Shown one piece after another: positions 29,033 through 39,975 of a DNA stretch of 64,000 bases. Made by a program: the position numbers and the translations under genes. The stretch is taken from NCBI GenBank assembly GCA_014529385.2, contig CM043960.1:39609281-39673280 (forward strand), in the 5' to 3' direction. Each line of letters begins with the position of its first letter. Position 1 is the stretch's first letter. The notes under the pieces were generated by a model that was not told the origin of the DNA, searched no databases, and saw only the letters and a program-made list of their open reading frames with translations. Origin of the DNA: Adiantum capillus-veneris (taxonomy: Eukaryota > Streptophyta > Polypodiopsida > Polypodiales > Pteridaceae).

Positions 29033-29944
29033 TATTTGAGGATAAATCAAACGGGCGCCCAACTGATTGGACACGTAGCCGGACACCACATTTGTAGTCT
29101 ATTATTTTGTCCGAGCTAGTGTAGTGATTCTCTGTGTAAATCTTGATTCCAGAGTAATGGATAAATTCCCTGAGTTATAATGCTGTAATGATATTTGTAA
29201 AGGTCCATGTAAACCGGCCACTGGCCATTTAGAATGCTCTAGGTATAAAGGTCAATAACCTTAATGTGAAAGGAGGCTTAGTTTTTGAGAAGTGGGAGCT
29301 CAAAAAACGTACGCTCAAGCTACGAGCTGCTCCAATTTGTAATCGACGCAACTAATGAATGGGTAATCAGTTTTCAAATCTAAAAGTTGCATTGTGCTCC
29401 TCTCTCTTTGCTCTTTAATTTAAGTGTAAGCATTGTCAGTTTTGATGTGGTTCGTGACTTCACGCCTGTGAGCTATAATTGCAGATTTGAGTGCTTAAAT
29501 CGCTGTTTTCAGTCGTTTTGACCATAGGAGAGTGTTCTTAGACCATAGGACGACAGTTCTGGATAGTTCTGTTGCAGTTTTTAGGAACTTTTTCATGATG
29601 GATCGTTATTTTGGTACCTTGTTGGATTGCGACCAGACTTGCTAGGATAGTGCCCCTAGGTGTCCTAGACCTCCTCCTAAAGTTTCGTTGCATTTCGAGT
29701 CCGTTCGAGTGCCGAAATGGCGTGATGACCTAGAGTTGTGAGAAAGGACATAGGCAGATTTCCCTGATCATTGAGAGTTGGTTTGCTTGTAGAGTTGTTG
29801 TGTTTGCTTGTTAAGGTTCACTTCTTGAGATTGACAATCTCATAGAGTCTCCGTGCCCCATCCGAGTCACTTTCCCTGAGTATTGACATTATTTTAGTGC
29901 CAGAAAGCTATGCTACAGATGTCCGTCGCGGCGACCCACTAATA
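29033..29944 (+). repeat. Element A 3' LTR
   Basis: About 912 bp by its position after the polypurine tract. The end (from about 29735) matches positions 1-211. The start reads TATTTGAGG, probably a mutated TG. It has a TATA-like TATAAAG at 29244-29250 and a half copy of the element's palindrome, ATGGATCG at 29598-29605, about 340 bp before the LTR end. Confidence 0.85.
29244..29250 (+). promoter_or_regulatory. TATA box of element A LTR
   Basis: AGGTATAAAGG about 210 bp into the LTR, a normal promoter position for a plant LTR. Confidence 0.5.
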
Positions 29945-30708
29945 GACACTGAACCATCCAATACAGAAAATAGATTGTGACTCACCATAAAAGGCTACAA
30001 TGTTCTCAAGACTATAAATACATTATTATAATGTAGAGTTTGCATATCCTAAAGCTACGTTGCTGACTACACATCCTTGTCCACATTTTGTTATTCCTAC
30101 ATTATGGACTTGCGTGTATTGAGTCTTCAGGTGAGTGTCTCCACTCACCTAGCAGAACTTTTTGAGCAAGCTAAAATCCGAGCGAACAATGACATTGGAA
30201 TGTCTGCCAAGGAATTTTTAGATAGGTAATTTTGAAGCAATGTTTAAACTACAATGCACTCTAAACCTTTACCTTGGTTTTAAGAAAACACCTACTATTA
30301 AAGTATTTGAAATTAACATAAGAACAAGCTCACTAGAAACCTATGATTCTCCTAATGATTACTGAGGAGAAACAGATTCATAACAAGTAAAGTCCCCTAG
30401 CGACTCAAAATTTGAACACAATTGAGCTGAAGCATTCCAATGAAACTTGATTCTACATTTGCACAAGCCAACATAGTGTCAAACAATTGTTGCCTCCACA
30501 CTCATATTTTCTAATCTTTACATATTCAAAACGCTAGTGTAAATCGCTAACACTATGTCAAAAGCTTTCCAATGCACCAACCGCCAAAAGCATGATAATC
30601 ACCAAAATGTCCATAGATAAAACAATACATCATGCAGTTGCATGAGATCATCTACCACTAAGAGCTTGAAACAACTCAATTTTTGTTAGGGCAGCTTGGT
30701 GAATAAAA
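29945..30708. other. Unassigned sequence right of element A
   Basis: AT-rich, no convincing reading frame. One short perfect hairpin lies at 30129-30150 (9-bp stem AGGTGAGTG, 4-nt loop). Confidence 0.3.
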
Positions 30709-31424
30709 TCATGCGCTATTGAGTCCAACCCAAGAACTTGAAAATACACAAAATTTAAGTGCTTGCAGAAAAAATGACAGATGCTTGCTTTCTCTTTTCT
30801 GAAACCATTCAAAGGTGCATCGAGGGAATTCTGCCATTGAGATTGAGTAATTCATACCAAGTGCTCGACATCCGTCTGTACTGACATAAAATGTGTGAGC
30901 CTCATTACATATGACAATTGCTTCTCGAACCACCTCACCACTCAAGGCTCTACCTTTTTCTATGTTCTCTTGATACTCCTTGGTTAATGGTGTTCTCCAC
31001 TTGATAGTTTTTCCATCTCTAGATCTTGTACAAAAAGAGCTAGTGTATTTGAAATACTTGAATTAGCTACATGTCCTTGCAATGAGACCTCTTCAAGAAC
31101 GAATCCATTCTTTTGAAGCATCTCCATTTTGTGCCTTTGCAAATTAGTACCTTGAGCTACCGGCCACACACCAGAACCAGGTCCAGGAACACCAATAACC
31201 TTGTCATTACAAACCTCGCAAGAACGTGTTGGGGTTAAATGGAAAAACCAAAGAAACCTGTTGACAACACCTCCTGGGTATTTTCTGCGGCCCCTAAAAG
31301 ATGGTGCAGGAATCCCATCATTTTTATTTCCAAAACCCTCATTTATTATGGCACCACAATGTCCACTTGTTAGCTGACCAAAGCAACTCATTTTTCTACC
31401 CGGTTCTGTTCTTCTAATAGCCAC
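30709..31424 (-). pseudogene. C-terminal fragments of a transposase-like gene (MULE-like relic)
   Basis: Two minus-strand frames, 30984-31424 (146 residues) and 30709-30945 (78 residues), follow the tandem-repeat frames at 31414-33456 in the same direction. The first has CEVCNDKVIGVPGPGSGVWP and the second CNEAHTFYVSTDGCRALGMN. I recognise no catalytic motif; they are grouped with the MULE-like gene by position and strand. Possibly 3' exons or remnants. Confidence 0.3.
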
Positions 31425-33456
31425 ATTGTCTTATGCACCGTTCTTTCAATACTCTTTCCATTGCTCTCAGGTGTTGATCTTTTTGAGCACTACCTTGTCC
31501 TGCCATGGTCACTGTCGCAAACTCTGGCCTGTGGCTATCCTCTTCAAGGATTTGCCTAGGATCAATGTTCCCATGATGTTTTCTTTGAACACTCTTCTCT
31601 TCTACCTTGCAACATTTCATTTCAGGGGAGGTTAAACCTATATCATCCATAGATAAGGTTGCAAGGTTTGAAAGCCGCGTACTTGATGCTCGTCCTCCTG
31701 ATTGATTGCAAAAAAATTTTGCCATGTCTTGCATGCTTGGCCCACTTCTTGTATGCGTACCTTTTAAGTATGCATTGTACCTACAATATGGCATGTCCTC
31801 TTCAAGGATTTGCCTAGGATCAATGTTTGTAGGACGTTTTCTTCGAACACTCTTCTCTTCTACCCTACAACATTTCATTTCAGGGGAGGTTAAACCTATA
31901 TCATCCATAGATAAGGTTGCAAGGATTGAAAGCCACATACTTGATGCTCGTCCTCCTGATTGATTGCAAAATATTTTTGCCATGTCTTGCATGCTTAGCC
32001 CACTTCTTGTATGAGTACCTTTTAAGTATGCATTGTACCTCACACTCTGCAATATGGCATGTCCTCTTCAAGGATTTGCCTAGGATCAATGTTCGCAGGA
32101 CGTTTTCTTTGAACACTGTTATCTTCTACCCTGCAACATTTCATTTCAGGGGAGGTTAAACCTATATCATCCATAGATAAGGCTACAAGGTTTGAAAGCT
32201 GCGTACTTGATGCTCGTCCTCCTGATTGATTGCAAAATATTTTTGCCATGTCTTGCATGCTTGGCCCGCTTCTTGTATGCGTACCTTTTAAGTATGCATT
32301 GTACCTCACACTCTACAATATGGCGTGTCCTCGTCAAGGATTTGCCTACGATCAATGTTTGCAAGACGTTTTCTTCGAACACTCTTCTCTTCTACCCTGC
32401 AACATTTCATTTAAGGAGAGGTTTTGAAAGCCGCGTACTTGATGCTCGTCCTCTTGATTGATTTGCAAAATATTTTTGCCATGTCTTGCATGCTTGGCCT
32501 GCTTCTTGTATGCGTACCTTTTAAGTATGCATTGTACCTCACACTCTGCAATATGGCGTGTCCTCTTCAAGGATTTGCCTAGGATCAATGTTCGCAGGAC
32601 GTTTTCTTCGAATACTCTTCTCTTCTTCCCCGCAACATTTCATTTCAGGGGAGGTTAAACCTATATCATCCATAGATAAGGCTGCGAGGTTTGAAATCCG
32701 CGTACTTGATGCTTGTCCTCCTGATTGATTGCAAAATATTTTTTCCATGTCTTGCATTCTTGGCCTGCTTCTTGTATGCATACCTTTTAAGTATGCATTG
32801 TACCTCACACTCTGCAATATGGCCAAAGACATGTCTACACCAATAGCCTCATAAAGGGAAATTTGAGTCTTGTAACCCACACTAGCTCGCATACTAGCAT
32901 GTTGGGTCTTTGATAAATTGGTAGTTGGTATAAAAATGCCAGACTCATCCTGAGTAACAAACCAAGATCCCCAGGGTGAGGCCCTCACATCCCACCAAGC
33001 AAGCCATGTTTGCAGAGCATGAATCTCCCCTCGCACTGCATGGCCTGCACACGAAAACTTCTTAAGCTCGTTCTTGAAATTCTTTGCAGCTGACTCCGAT
33101 GGTGGATTTCTCCATTTTCTACATAAAATCTTGTGTTCCTCTTGAAATGAAGGATGAATGCATCTATGTGTATGGCGCACCATGCTTTGCTCCCAATGGA
33201 AGGAACAACTCCTCTCCTTATTGTCAACCTTTTTTGTAGCACCATCAAAATGAAGTGTGCGCACTGCAATCCAATTTGCATTAGTTTCATCAGCCACAAA
33301 TCCTTGAAACTTTGGCTTTAGATACCCATTCTCCTTGACTACTAAATTAAGCAGCTTTGAGAATTCAATTTGGGCAAACTTATTCTCTACCTTGAATTCA
33401 CAAGTGGCGATTGTCAAAAGGGAACACATAAATGGGTCATACACATGTGCAAACAT
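31414..33456 (-). pseudogene. MULE-like transposase relic with tandemly repeated C-terminal module
   Basis: The longest frame, 32539-33456 (305 residues), contains KFQGFVADETNANWIAVRTL and SCSFHWEQSMVRHTHRCIHP. The C-x-F-H-W-x-Q pattern and the later TQHASMRASVGYKTQISLYE resemble the second half of Mutator-like (MULE) transposases. This is family resemblance by eye only. After it, a module of about 88 residues (from RYNAYLKGTHTRSGPSMQDM to NIDPRQILEED) is repeated five times down to 31540. Because the steps are 233, 266, 266 and 258 bp, the frame shifts between most copies, so only pairs stay open (31414-32052). No terminal inverted repeats found. Confidence 0.45.
31540..32840 (-). repeat. 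Five tandem copies of a ~260-bp coding module
   Basis: The anchor ATCAATGTT occurs at 31561, 31819, 32085, 32351 and 32584, giving units of 258, 266, 266 and 233 bp with high similarity. The 32351 copy has a short deletion of the TTAAACCTATATCATCCATA part. Confidence 0.9.
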
Positions 33457-34458
33457 GGTTGGCTAGCCTTGAACCCTGTGAACATGATCAAAATGGACCC
33501 ACATGTCCTGCAAATTTCCCCCTGGTCTCATTTGATTGATGGAATCAAGTCCAGAGCCAGAACCTTTTGTTGACATTTTAAAAAATTTTGTGGTTGAAAC
33601 TTTTCACTTAGTTGACCAGGAAACAAATGCTATGAATGTATGGATACCTGCAACGATTCTTTAGATCAAGGATATATTCTTATCCTTCTTGATGCTCTCT
33701 AAGAATCTTCTTGTCCTTTTTTTATCAAAAAGGGGAGTAACAAAATCTAACATTTTTGTGAACTCTTCCTCTTCAATATTTGTAGTTTCCTGTTGATTAG
33801 TATTACTCATCAACATCTCCATTATTACATCCTGTGCAACTGTTGTCTCTAATTGATTTGGAGTGGTAAAGAGGTTCATTATGCTCGAGCAATGATTTTC
33901 TCATCAATCTATTGCACACACTCTCTATTGACACCCTCTTCATAGGAATGTTCATGATTCCCCAAGTGGATTGCACATCTAGTTGTGTGCATTCGCTCTC
34001 TTGGAATACAATAGTAAGTCATTGCAAAAAATTCCCTTACAATTTCAGGAATCTAAGAGCAGTACTTGCAAACTATATTTCCATACTCTACATTCACAAG
34101 GCCAGGAGGACAATGCTTCTTCAACTTGACTTTCCACTGGGTCTCGTTCTAGAGATGTAATCTACCATAATAAGGGCAATCAATGTTTGAATACTACCAT
34201 AAGTAATCCATGCCTTACTAACAATTTTGTATATTGCAGACCCTTGCTCTCTCGCAAGACCTAAAACTATCTTTTTAGCCTCTCTCTGTGGAAACCTCTC
34301 TTGTCCTCACATGTATTGGCAGTTTGGATGCTTCTCAATTAATATATGATTTGGCTCTTACCTTAGATAAAAATCTATCTATCTTACACATGTTGTCTTT
34401 TAATGATTGAGTCAAGATTCTAGCTACCCTGGACAAGGACTCCAAAGATGGGGTTAAT
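33457..34458. other. No convincing gene between the MULE-like relic and the RT relic
   Basis: Short frames on both strands without family motifs. The minus frame 33661-33879 (EVIMEMLMSNTNQQETTNIE-like acidic sequence) could be an N-terminal remnant of the MULE-like gene but cannot be supported. Confidence 0.3.
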
Positions 34459-36319
34459 ATGGTTTCCCATTACATAGCCCAATTACCTATACTTTCTGTA
34501 CAATATCAGCAAGAGCTAGCCCTATTTTCTTCTTATGGGGCTGAATTATCTCACTTTTTGAAAAATTATGTGGTCTCAATCCATCTTTTATCAGTATCCG
34601 TGCTGCTCCAACTGTCCCTCAAACTGGTGGTATCTTTTGTAGAGATAGTGTGGCACTTGGAGCTGTGAAGGAATTTCAGAATAATCTTTGCTCCATTAGT
34701 GACTCTAACCTCTTAGAAATGGTACCCAAAGTATCAAGGGTTTTCTCTTTCCTATCAATTAGACAAATTGAAATGGAATCCTTTGATGTGGAGCATTAGC
34801 TCTAGGTTCTACCTAACAAAGTCTTTCTCGCACCCATTCCTAGTGAAACCTGGGTATATCTGGCTAATCTTCCTACCTCCACTGTTGAGGATTGTAGACT
34901 CAAGATTTTGAAAGGAGGAAAGTTCTTAGACAAAGGGGAACTCATTAAAGCCCCCTTCAACCTTAACCTTATTGACTACTCCAAATGCTCCTCCAATACA
35001 GGTCTACACATTTGAACAAAAGGAAACATGGAGTTTGCTAAAAGTAATCCTAATTTTTACACAAAATCCATTTGGAATGTGTTAAATGTGGTTGTAAATT
35101 TCTTGACCCTAAAGCATCATGCGAATCCAACATTATGTGGTTTGACCATGCTATTTGGTTTATCCTCAACCATATGGACCAACTCTTCCTCGAAAAGCCG
35201 GTGGATTTCCATCTATCCCGTATCTGTTCTTGGTTAGGTGGCCAAGCTAAACAAGTAGTAATTGCTCAAAGTGCTTTCGACATCTTTCGTGGGCTTATGT
35301 TGGATATCCTCAAAGAACTAAAATCTAGTTAACGTGGGACACATTTGACTACTTATGCAAACTACAAAGGTGTTAAGAAATCACTGGTTAACTGAAGCCA
35401 TGTATTGAGGACTATGACTCCCTCTCGCTAAAAAGACCTAACTCTCTTGCCACCCCCAATTCATTCACTTCATTTCTGACACCTAACTCTTCGTTTAATT
35501 TTAATAGAGGAAAATCTTGTAGCTACAATAGGGGAAGAGGAAGAAACACCCCTATCTGGCACCTTCTTGACTTATGATCACTTATGACTATGTAGGTTGT
35601 TGTGGGCCCATGTGGAGGGATGCATCTCACCAAAAAGACTTCTTGCAAAGATTATATTTATGAACATTGTCTTTTTCAAAATGAACTTCTAGATTGGATA
35701 CACCCAAAGACACTTTTTTGTGAGTGTTTTGACTTACTGTTTGGAAACCATGAAATACTTGATAATGTACTTGTTGGTTGGAAGTATCAACAACCTATCC
35801 AAACAATGAAATACTTGATAATGTACTTGTTGGTTGGAAGTATCAACAACCTATTAAGAATTTGGTCTACAGTAATGACTTTTTATGACACAAAACCATT
35901 CCTCATTGTGCTTGTGTCAAAATTATCCCATTTTATAAAGATTTTAATACCTATGGCATGCATGTCTGCACTTGTAATCTTGATCTAATTAAAAATACCA
36001 CAGTCCGGAAAGTCCTAGCTAAAGGACTTAATCACATACCCATTTTTCCTAAAAACCCATATCTCACTTTATTAGCTTTACTTGGCTATTTAACTGACCT
36101 TGCCAGTAATCTTTGATTGGAGAAGATAGTCCTACTGGACTTAGCAAAATTGGTTGAACAATGTTTCTTCCATAAAATCTCACTCATACCATGTAAATGG
36201 TTTTCTAGTGAAAGTTCTTGGAGCACACCACAACTGGCTATTGATTTTCAAAAGCTTTCAAAGGACTGGTTTATAATAGGGCTGGATAAAAGCTCTGTCC
36301 CACTCTCGTATGTAAAAAC
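34459..36319 (+). pseudogene. N-terminal region of a Penelope-like RT relic
   Basis: Broken + frames at 34459-34668, 35028-35332, 35602-35988 and 36117-36419 lead into the RT core. Readable phrases include VRKVLAKGLNHIPIFPKNPY (about 36010) and SLWLEKIVLLDLAKLVEQC. The L-(S/A)-K-G-L-x-x-x-P phrase before the RT core is like that of Penelope-type RTs. A CVKCGCKFLDPKASC stretch (35074 on) could be a zinc-binding remnant. Stops and a 56-bp duplication (35751-35853) break the ORF. Confidence 0.4.
35751..35853 (+). repeat. 47-bp segment duplicated in tandem (56-bp step)
   Basis: TGAAATACTTGATAATGTAC and what follows occurs at 35751 and again at 35807. The step of 56 bp changes the reading frame. 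Confidence 0.9.
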
Positions 36320-36877
36320 TTGTCTCGGAAAGCAACTCACTCTTGGGTTTCTGGGAAGGAATTCACACCACTTAACGCCTCTCTGTGTGAGGTCACTAAT
36401 AATATCTCAAAACATCTAGGTAAAATGGGGTATTTTCTTCAAGATACCAAACTTATATTACTTTTTTCCACCTATAAACTACATAAGCATAAATTCAGAT
36501 GGATATCTGATGCCTCAAATGGTATTTTTACTAACATTACCAAAGATATCACCCTTTGCCTTGACCTTGTACTTTCAGAATTTGAATTTGTCTATGCTTC
36601 CAAACAAAAAATATGCTCTAACTTTCTTCAAATACACTATAATACTTTTTTGTTAGTAAAAAACTCCACAGAAGTTACTCTTAACCTCCCTAAACAAATT
36701 TTCCATCTCTTCATAGCAGATATTACTCAATGCTATGAAAATATACCCCTGGAAGGAGAATTAATATTGAAAGATGTTCTATCTCGAATGATTAAGCTTA
36801 CCTTTAAACATGCTAGGAAGAATAGTAAAAGAAAAGAATTGCTCAAAAGGAAAAAGGGGTTTGGTTTATTAAACTGA
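36320..36877 (+). pseudogene. Penelope-like reverse transcriptase core, N-terminal motifs
   Basis: 185 residues. STYKLHKHKFRWISDASNGI is the K-x-H-K...R-x-I block, and HLFIADITQCYENIPLEGEL is RT motif A (catalytic Asp in ADIT). The order and the YxNIP phrase are those of Penelope-like elements and telomerase-related RTs rather than LTR elements. Family call by motif recognition only. The frame becomes lysine-rich and ends at 36877. Confidence 0.55.
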
Positions 36878-37001
36878 AAAATGCCAATACAAATGCAACT
36901 AAAGCAATAATAAATGCGCTAAAGAAAAAGTTTCTTCTACATTTCTCTCTCTAAAAAACCTAGATGGATTAAAAAAACACAATCCTCTCATTCTTTACAC
37001 T

Positions 37002-37262
37002 TTGATGAAGAGAAACTATATAAAAATATACCTTGGGTCCTTGATAATTGGACTATTCTCCGGAGGACAATGCTTTAACCAAATTCTGGGTATTCCCATG
37101 GGCTTTTCCTGCTCACCTCTTATGTGTAATTTGTACTTAGCTTTCTTTGAATACAAATGGTTTCTCAAATTCATGGGTGACAAAAGTAAGTATCATAAAC
37201 ATATATTCAAACATATATATAGATATATGGAACAAAATCACACAGTCTCTTTCTTAAAATGA
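37002..37262 (+). pseudogene. Penelope-like reverse transcriptase core, motif B
   Basis: 86 residues: NQILGIPMGFSCSPLMCNLY followed by LAFFEYKW is RT motif B (G-x-x-M-G...SP). The expected catalytic RYxDD (motif C) reads RYMEQN, so the two aspartates are missing. The motif C region itself lies in a 71-bp tandem duplication (37211-37353). Confidence 0.55.
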
Positions 37263-37353
37263 CTTGCCTGGCTTACATTTCACATATATATAGATATATG
37301 GAACAAAATCACACAGTCTCTTTCTTAAAAATGACTCGCCTGGCTTACATTTC
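37211..37353 (+). repeat. 71-bp tandem duplication in the RT relic
   Basis: ACATATATATAGATATATGG and the next 51 bp occur at 37211-37281 and 37282-37353, with one inserted A and one T/C change. Confidence 0.9.
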
Positions 37354-37447
37354 AACGACAATAACCTCATTGCTTTAATTAGGTAGTAGGCCCATTCACA
37401 ATGGGCCTACTATCGACCCATTGTGTATGGTGCCTGGGATAGGGCGG

Positions 37448-37558
<111 letters not shown>

Positions 37559-37878
37559 CTACTATTAATACAAGGATTATACTTGTTCTGGATATAGGAG
37601 TGGCTTGTTGCCACAACCTCGGTGTAATTAACTGGGGATTAGCCTCAATATCTTGTATTGACCTAGGAAATCTTTTGTAAAAAAAGGGGTTTGTATTTAC
37701 GAGGTGAAATTCGTAATAGGAAATTTGTGGGTGGTTGCGTAATATACTAAACCTAACACCTAGTGAGTTGAGGAAGTTAATGGCTTTTTACGAGCTGGCG
37801 TGACTTTGTACAATGTGTCCTCATATGCTTGATGACGTGGTGGCTCCCTCCTGCGGAATCTGCTCTACAATCCATCTC

Positions 37879-37900
37879 TAGCTCTCTCTCTCTCTCTCTG

Positions 37901-37934
<34 letters not shown>
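37879..37934. repeat. (CT)n microsatellite with GTCTCTG interruptions
   Basis: CT repeats with two G interruptions near 37899 and 37905. Confidence 0.95.
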
Positions 37935-37937
<3 letters not shown>

Positions 37938-38061
37938 CACTCTCTCTGTAAGAGGCGGTGCTATTGGTTCTTCTCCCTCTTGAAGGCGAACCCACCTTGC
38001 CCTCTTGAAGACGGGCCCACCTTGCTGCTATGAATGGAATGTGGCTGCTGGCAACAAAGCC

Positions 38062-38069
38062 TATAAAAG
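38062..38069 (+). promoter_or_regulatory. TATA-like box upstream of the two-exon candidate
   Basis: TATAAAAG in the context AGCCTATAAAAGGTG, 112 bp before the ATG at 38181. Confidence 0.35.
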
Positions 38070-38180
38070 GTGAGATTCCATGCTCACTTAGCATCGGTAT
38101 AGTTGTGTGTCTGTGGTGTATGTGTGTACTAGTGAAAGGTTGTATGTACCTTGAGATTGTGAGGATTTAATTCACAAGGG

Positions 38181-39342
38181 ATGGCAAAAGGCAAAGACAA
38201 ACAAGCTATTGTGGAGCTAGCTGCTTTGACTCAATCTCAGGTGACTTTGTCTCCAATATGGTCTACTGTCCGAGCTGCTTGGTTGGGTTGTGATTCACCT
38301 TTGATATGGTAGTAGAACTCATGCATGTTCTTAACTATACTAAGTCGATGTATGACTGTCATGAGAATAGTTGGCTACTTCTTTTGACCCGTTGGTGAGG
38401 GTTACCTTCTCAACTATGGTTTTCAATGTTCCTTGACTTGAAGAGGGCGGACTTTTATATCTTCAGGCTCTTGATTTCAATACTCGTGTATAAAGATTGT
38501 TCTGTACTATGAATGGGAATTATACCACATTTTCATTGACATAGTTTCTAGTGTCTCTTGTAATTTGAAAGGATTCTTTGGTGTATCAGTACCAGTATAC
38601 TAGTACTACCAGTACCAGTATTTCCACAAAACTGGTACTTCCAGTACTGGTGTACTGCGAGTTATACCAATACTCTCAGTACTAGTACTAGCAATTATAC
38701 CAGTACTGGCCAGTACCAGTACTACTAGAACTACAAATCTAAGACCAGTACCAGTATACCAGTATGCAAATACTAGTATTGCAGTATAGCAGTACCAATA
38801 CACCAGTATCGGTATAGTAGTAAAGCAATATAGAGCGCATGCATGCTCTGACTACAACTGTTATGAGAATGGTTGGCTACTTCATGGGCAAAGCTACTCA
38901 TGTAGCCGAATATAGTTGTGAATGATTGGTTGAGAATATGGTTAAAAATGGTTGTGGCCGAATATGGTGGTGAAGGGTGTGAAATGTGGTCGAATATGGT
39001 TGTGCATGGTACCTTAAGGCTTCCCATGTGGCCGAATATGGTTGCTACATCTGGATATGGCTGCTCATATGGCCAAGTGGGTGTCAATATGGTTAAGAAG
39101 GGTTGTGGCTGAATATGGTTGTGAATACGGTTGCCAAGTATGTTGTGCATGATACATTATGGCTGCTCATATGGCCAAATATGATGGCTTATTCCATCTC
39201 GGGAGGTGTAGGACTTACTTACTAACATCTTTTTATGCTATAGGTGACTCCAAAGTATAGATTGACTGCACATATGAGCATTGTTACTTACCTTGAAAAA
39301 ATAGCGGCAATTAATGCCAAACTCTGTAAAGTCAAGAAATAG
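38181..39342 (+). CDS. Candidate two-exon mini-gene (52 codons when spliced)
   Basis: Exon 1 would be 38181-38240 (20 codons, MAKGKDKQAIVELAALTQSQ). It ends CTCAG before GTGACT, a normal donor. Exon 2 would be 39244-39342, opening right after TGCTATAG, a normal acceptor. It stays in frame for 32 codons (VTPKYRLTAHMSIVTY ... CKVKK) to TAG at 39340. A TATA-like box lies at 38062. The 1-kb intron is filled with repeats. GTGACT stands at both intron ends, so an inserted sequence that became an intron is possible. I do not recognise the product. It could equally be a gene fragment carried by a transposon. Predicted from splice signals only. Confidence 0.25.
38394..38586 (+). repeat. Dispersed ~190-bp repeat, copy 1
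   Basis: Closely similar to 48627-48817 (GAGGGTTACCTTCTCAACTA to AAGGATTCTTTGGTGTAT). Each copy is followed within about 25 bp by a simple-sequence tract: the CCAGTA tract here, (CA)n there. Confidence 0.85.
38586..38825. repeat. Degenerate (TACCAG)n / (TACTGG)n tract
   Basis: About 240 bp of imperfect 6-bp units CCAGTA and TACTGG with interruptions, often forming short inverted repeats such as CCAGTACTGG. Confidence 0.85.
38880..39200. repeat. Imperfect repeats of GGCCGAATATGGTTGTG
   Basis: The phrases GGCCGAATATGG, GCTCATATGGCCAA and ATGGTTGTG recur at irregular spacing. No reading frame supported. Confidence 0.65.
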
Positions 39343-39383
39343 GTATATGTGCCCCACTTCGAGGCTAAATTGCCTTATAAAAC

Positions 39384-39707
39384 TATTAACCCTCATGGCT
39401 CACGGACACCATATCACCTATAACGGACGTTGTATTATTTACTTGGTAGAGTCAGGTACCGGGCTTGTCGGTCCAATAGGAAAAGGGTAAGAGTGATCGT
39501 CGATGAGAGGCGCACTCTAACTGGAACATTCAAGGGATTAGTTGGCTAAGCACGGGTGCCCAAGTGTGAATGGGGCAAGCTCATATAAAAGTCAACTAAA
39601 CCTAAAATTCACTCATTCTCTCATTTGTGCAATTGAAGAGTGCTCTTGCTCCATCTGCATCTTCTTCTTCTTCTTCTTCATCTCCTTGTGTGTGTGTGTG
39701 TGTATGC

Positions 39708-39757
<50 letters not shown>

Positions 39758-39971
39758 ATTGCGGCGGTGAGGCGGTTGAGCGTGGCGTAGCGGCGTCTCC
39801 CTCTTCTTCGCGGCGAGGAATCCTCCACGAAGCAAGCGTAGAGCGGTGAGTGACACACCATCGTCATCTTTGAGCTTACTAGTTTAGTTGTTGTGTGCTT
39901 GGAGCCATTTGTGGCTCGCACGCGGTGTATCGGCAAGTTCCTTGCATTGACACGTGTGATATACGCGCACA
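39384..39971 (+). repeat. Element C 5' LTR
   Basis: 588 bp, starts TATTAACC (the partner starts TGTTAACC) and ends GCGCACA. Contains TATAAAAG at 39584-39591, a (TG)n run near 39687-39704 and (GA)n at 39710-39756. Confidence 0.93.
39710..39756. repeat. (GA)n microsatellite in element C 5' LTR
   Basis: 47 bp of GA; the same tract in the 3' LTR (48089-48163) is 75 bp. Confidence 0.97.
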
Positions 39972-39975
39972 TTTT

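Larger units (their letters stand above)
1..29944 (+). mobile_element. Element A: Ty3/gypsy-like LTR retrotransposon lacking RT/integrase, interrupted by element B
   Basis: The same LTR 3' end is seen at 1-211 and at about 29735-29944, so the element runs off the left edge and ends near 29944. Order on the + strand: LTR, tRNA-Asp primer site, 2.8-kb palindrome-array leader, gag start, [element B inserted 3634-23339], rest of gag, aspartic protease, post-protease domain, W-x-P-K repeat tail, polypurine tract, LTR. Without B the visible length is about 10.2 kb. No RT, RNase H or integrase motif is found in any frame of the A-derived sequence, so I infer a non-autonomous element. Stops and frameshifts throughout show it is decayed. 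The gag and protease are closely related to those of element B. Confidence 0.88.

Noticed and set aside
29945-33456. Terminal inverted repeats of an intact MULE
   Set aside because: I looked for matching inverted ends around the transposase-like frames and did not find a convincing pair; the gene is a relic.
39700-39760. Arg-Glu or Ser-Leu repeat proteins across the (GA)n/(CT)n tracts, also at 48061-48197 and 58461-58747
   Set aside because: These frames exist on several phases and both strands only because of the dinucleotide repeat.
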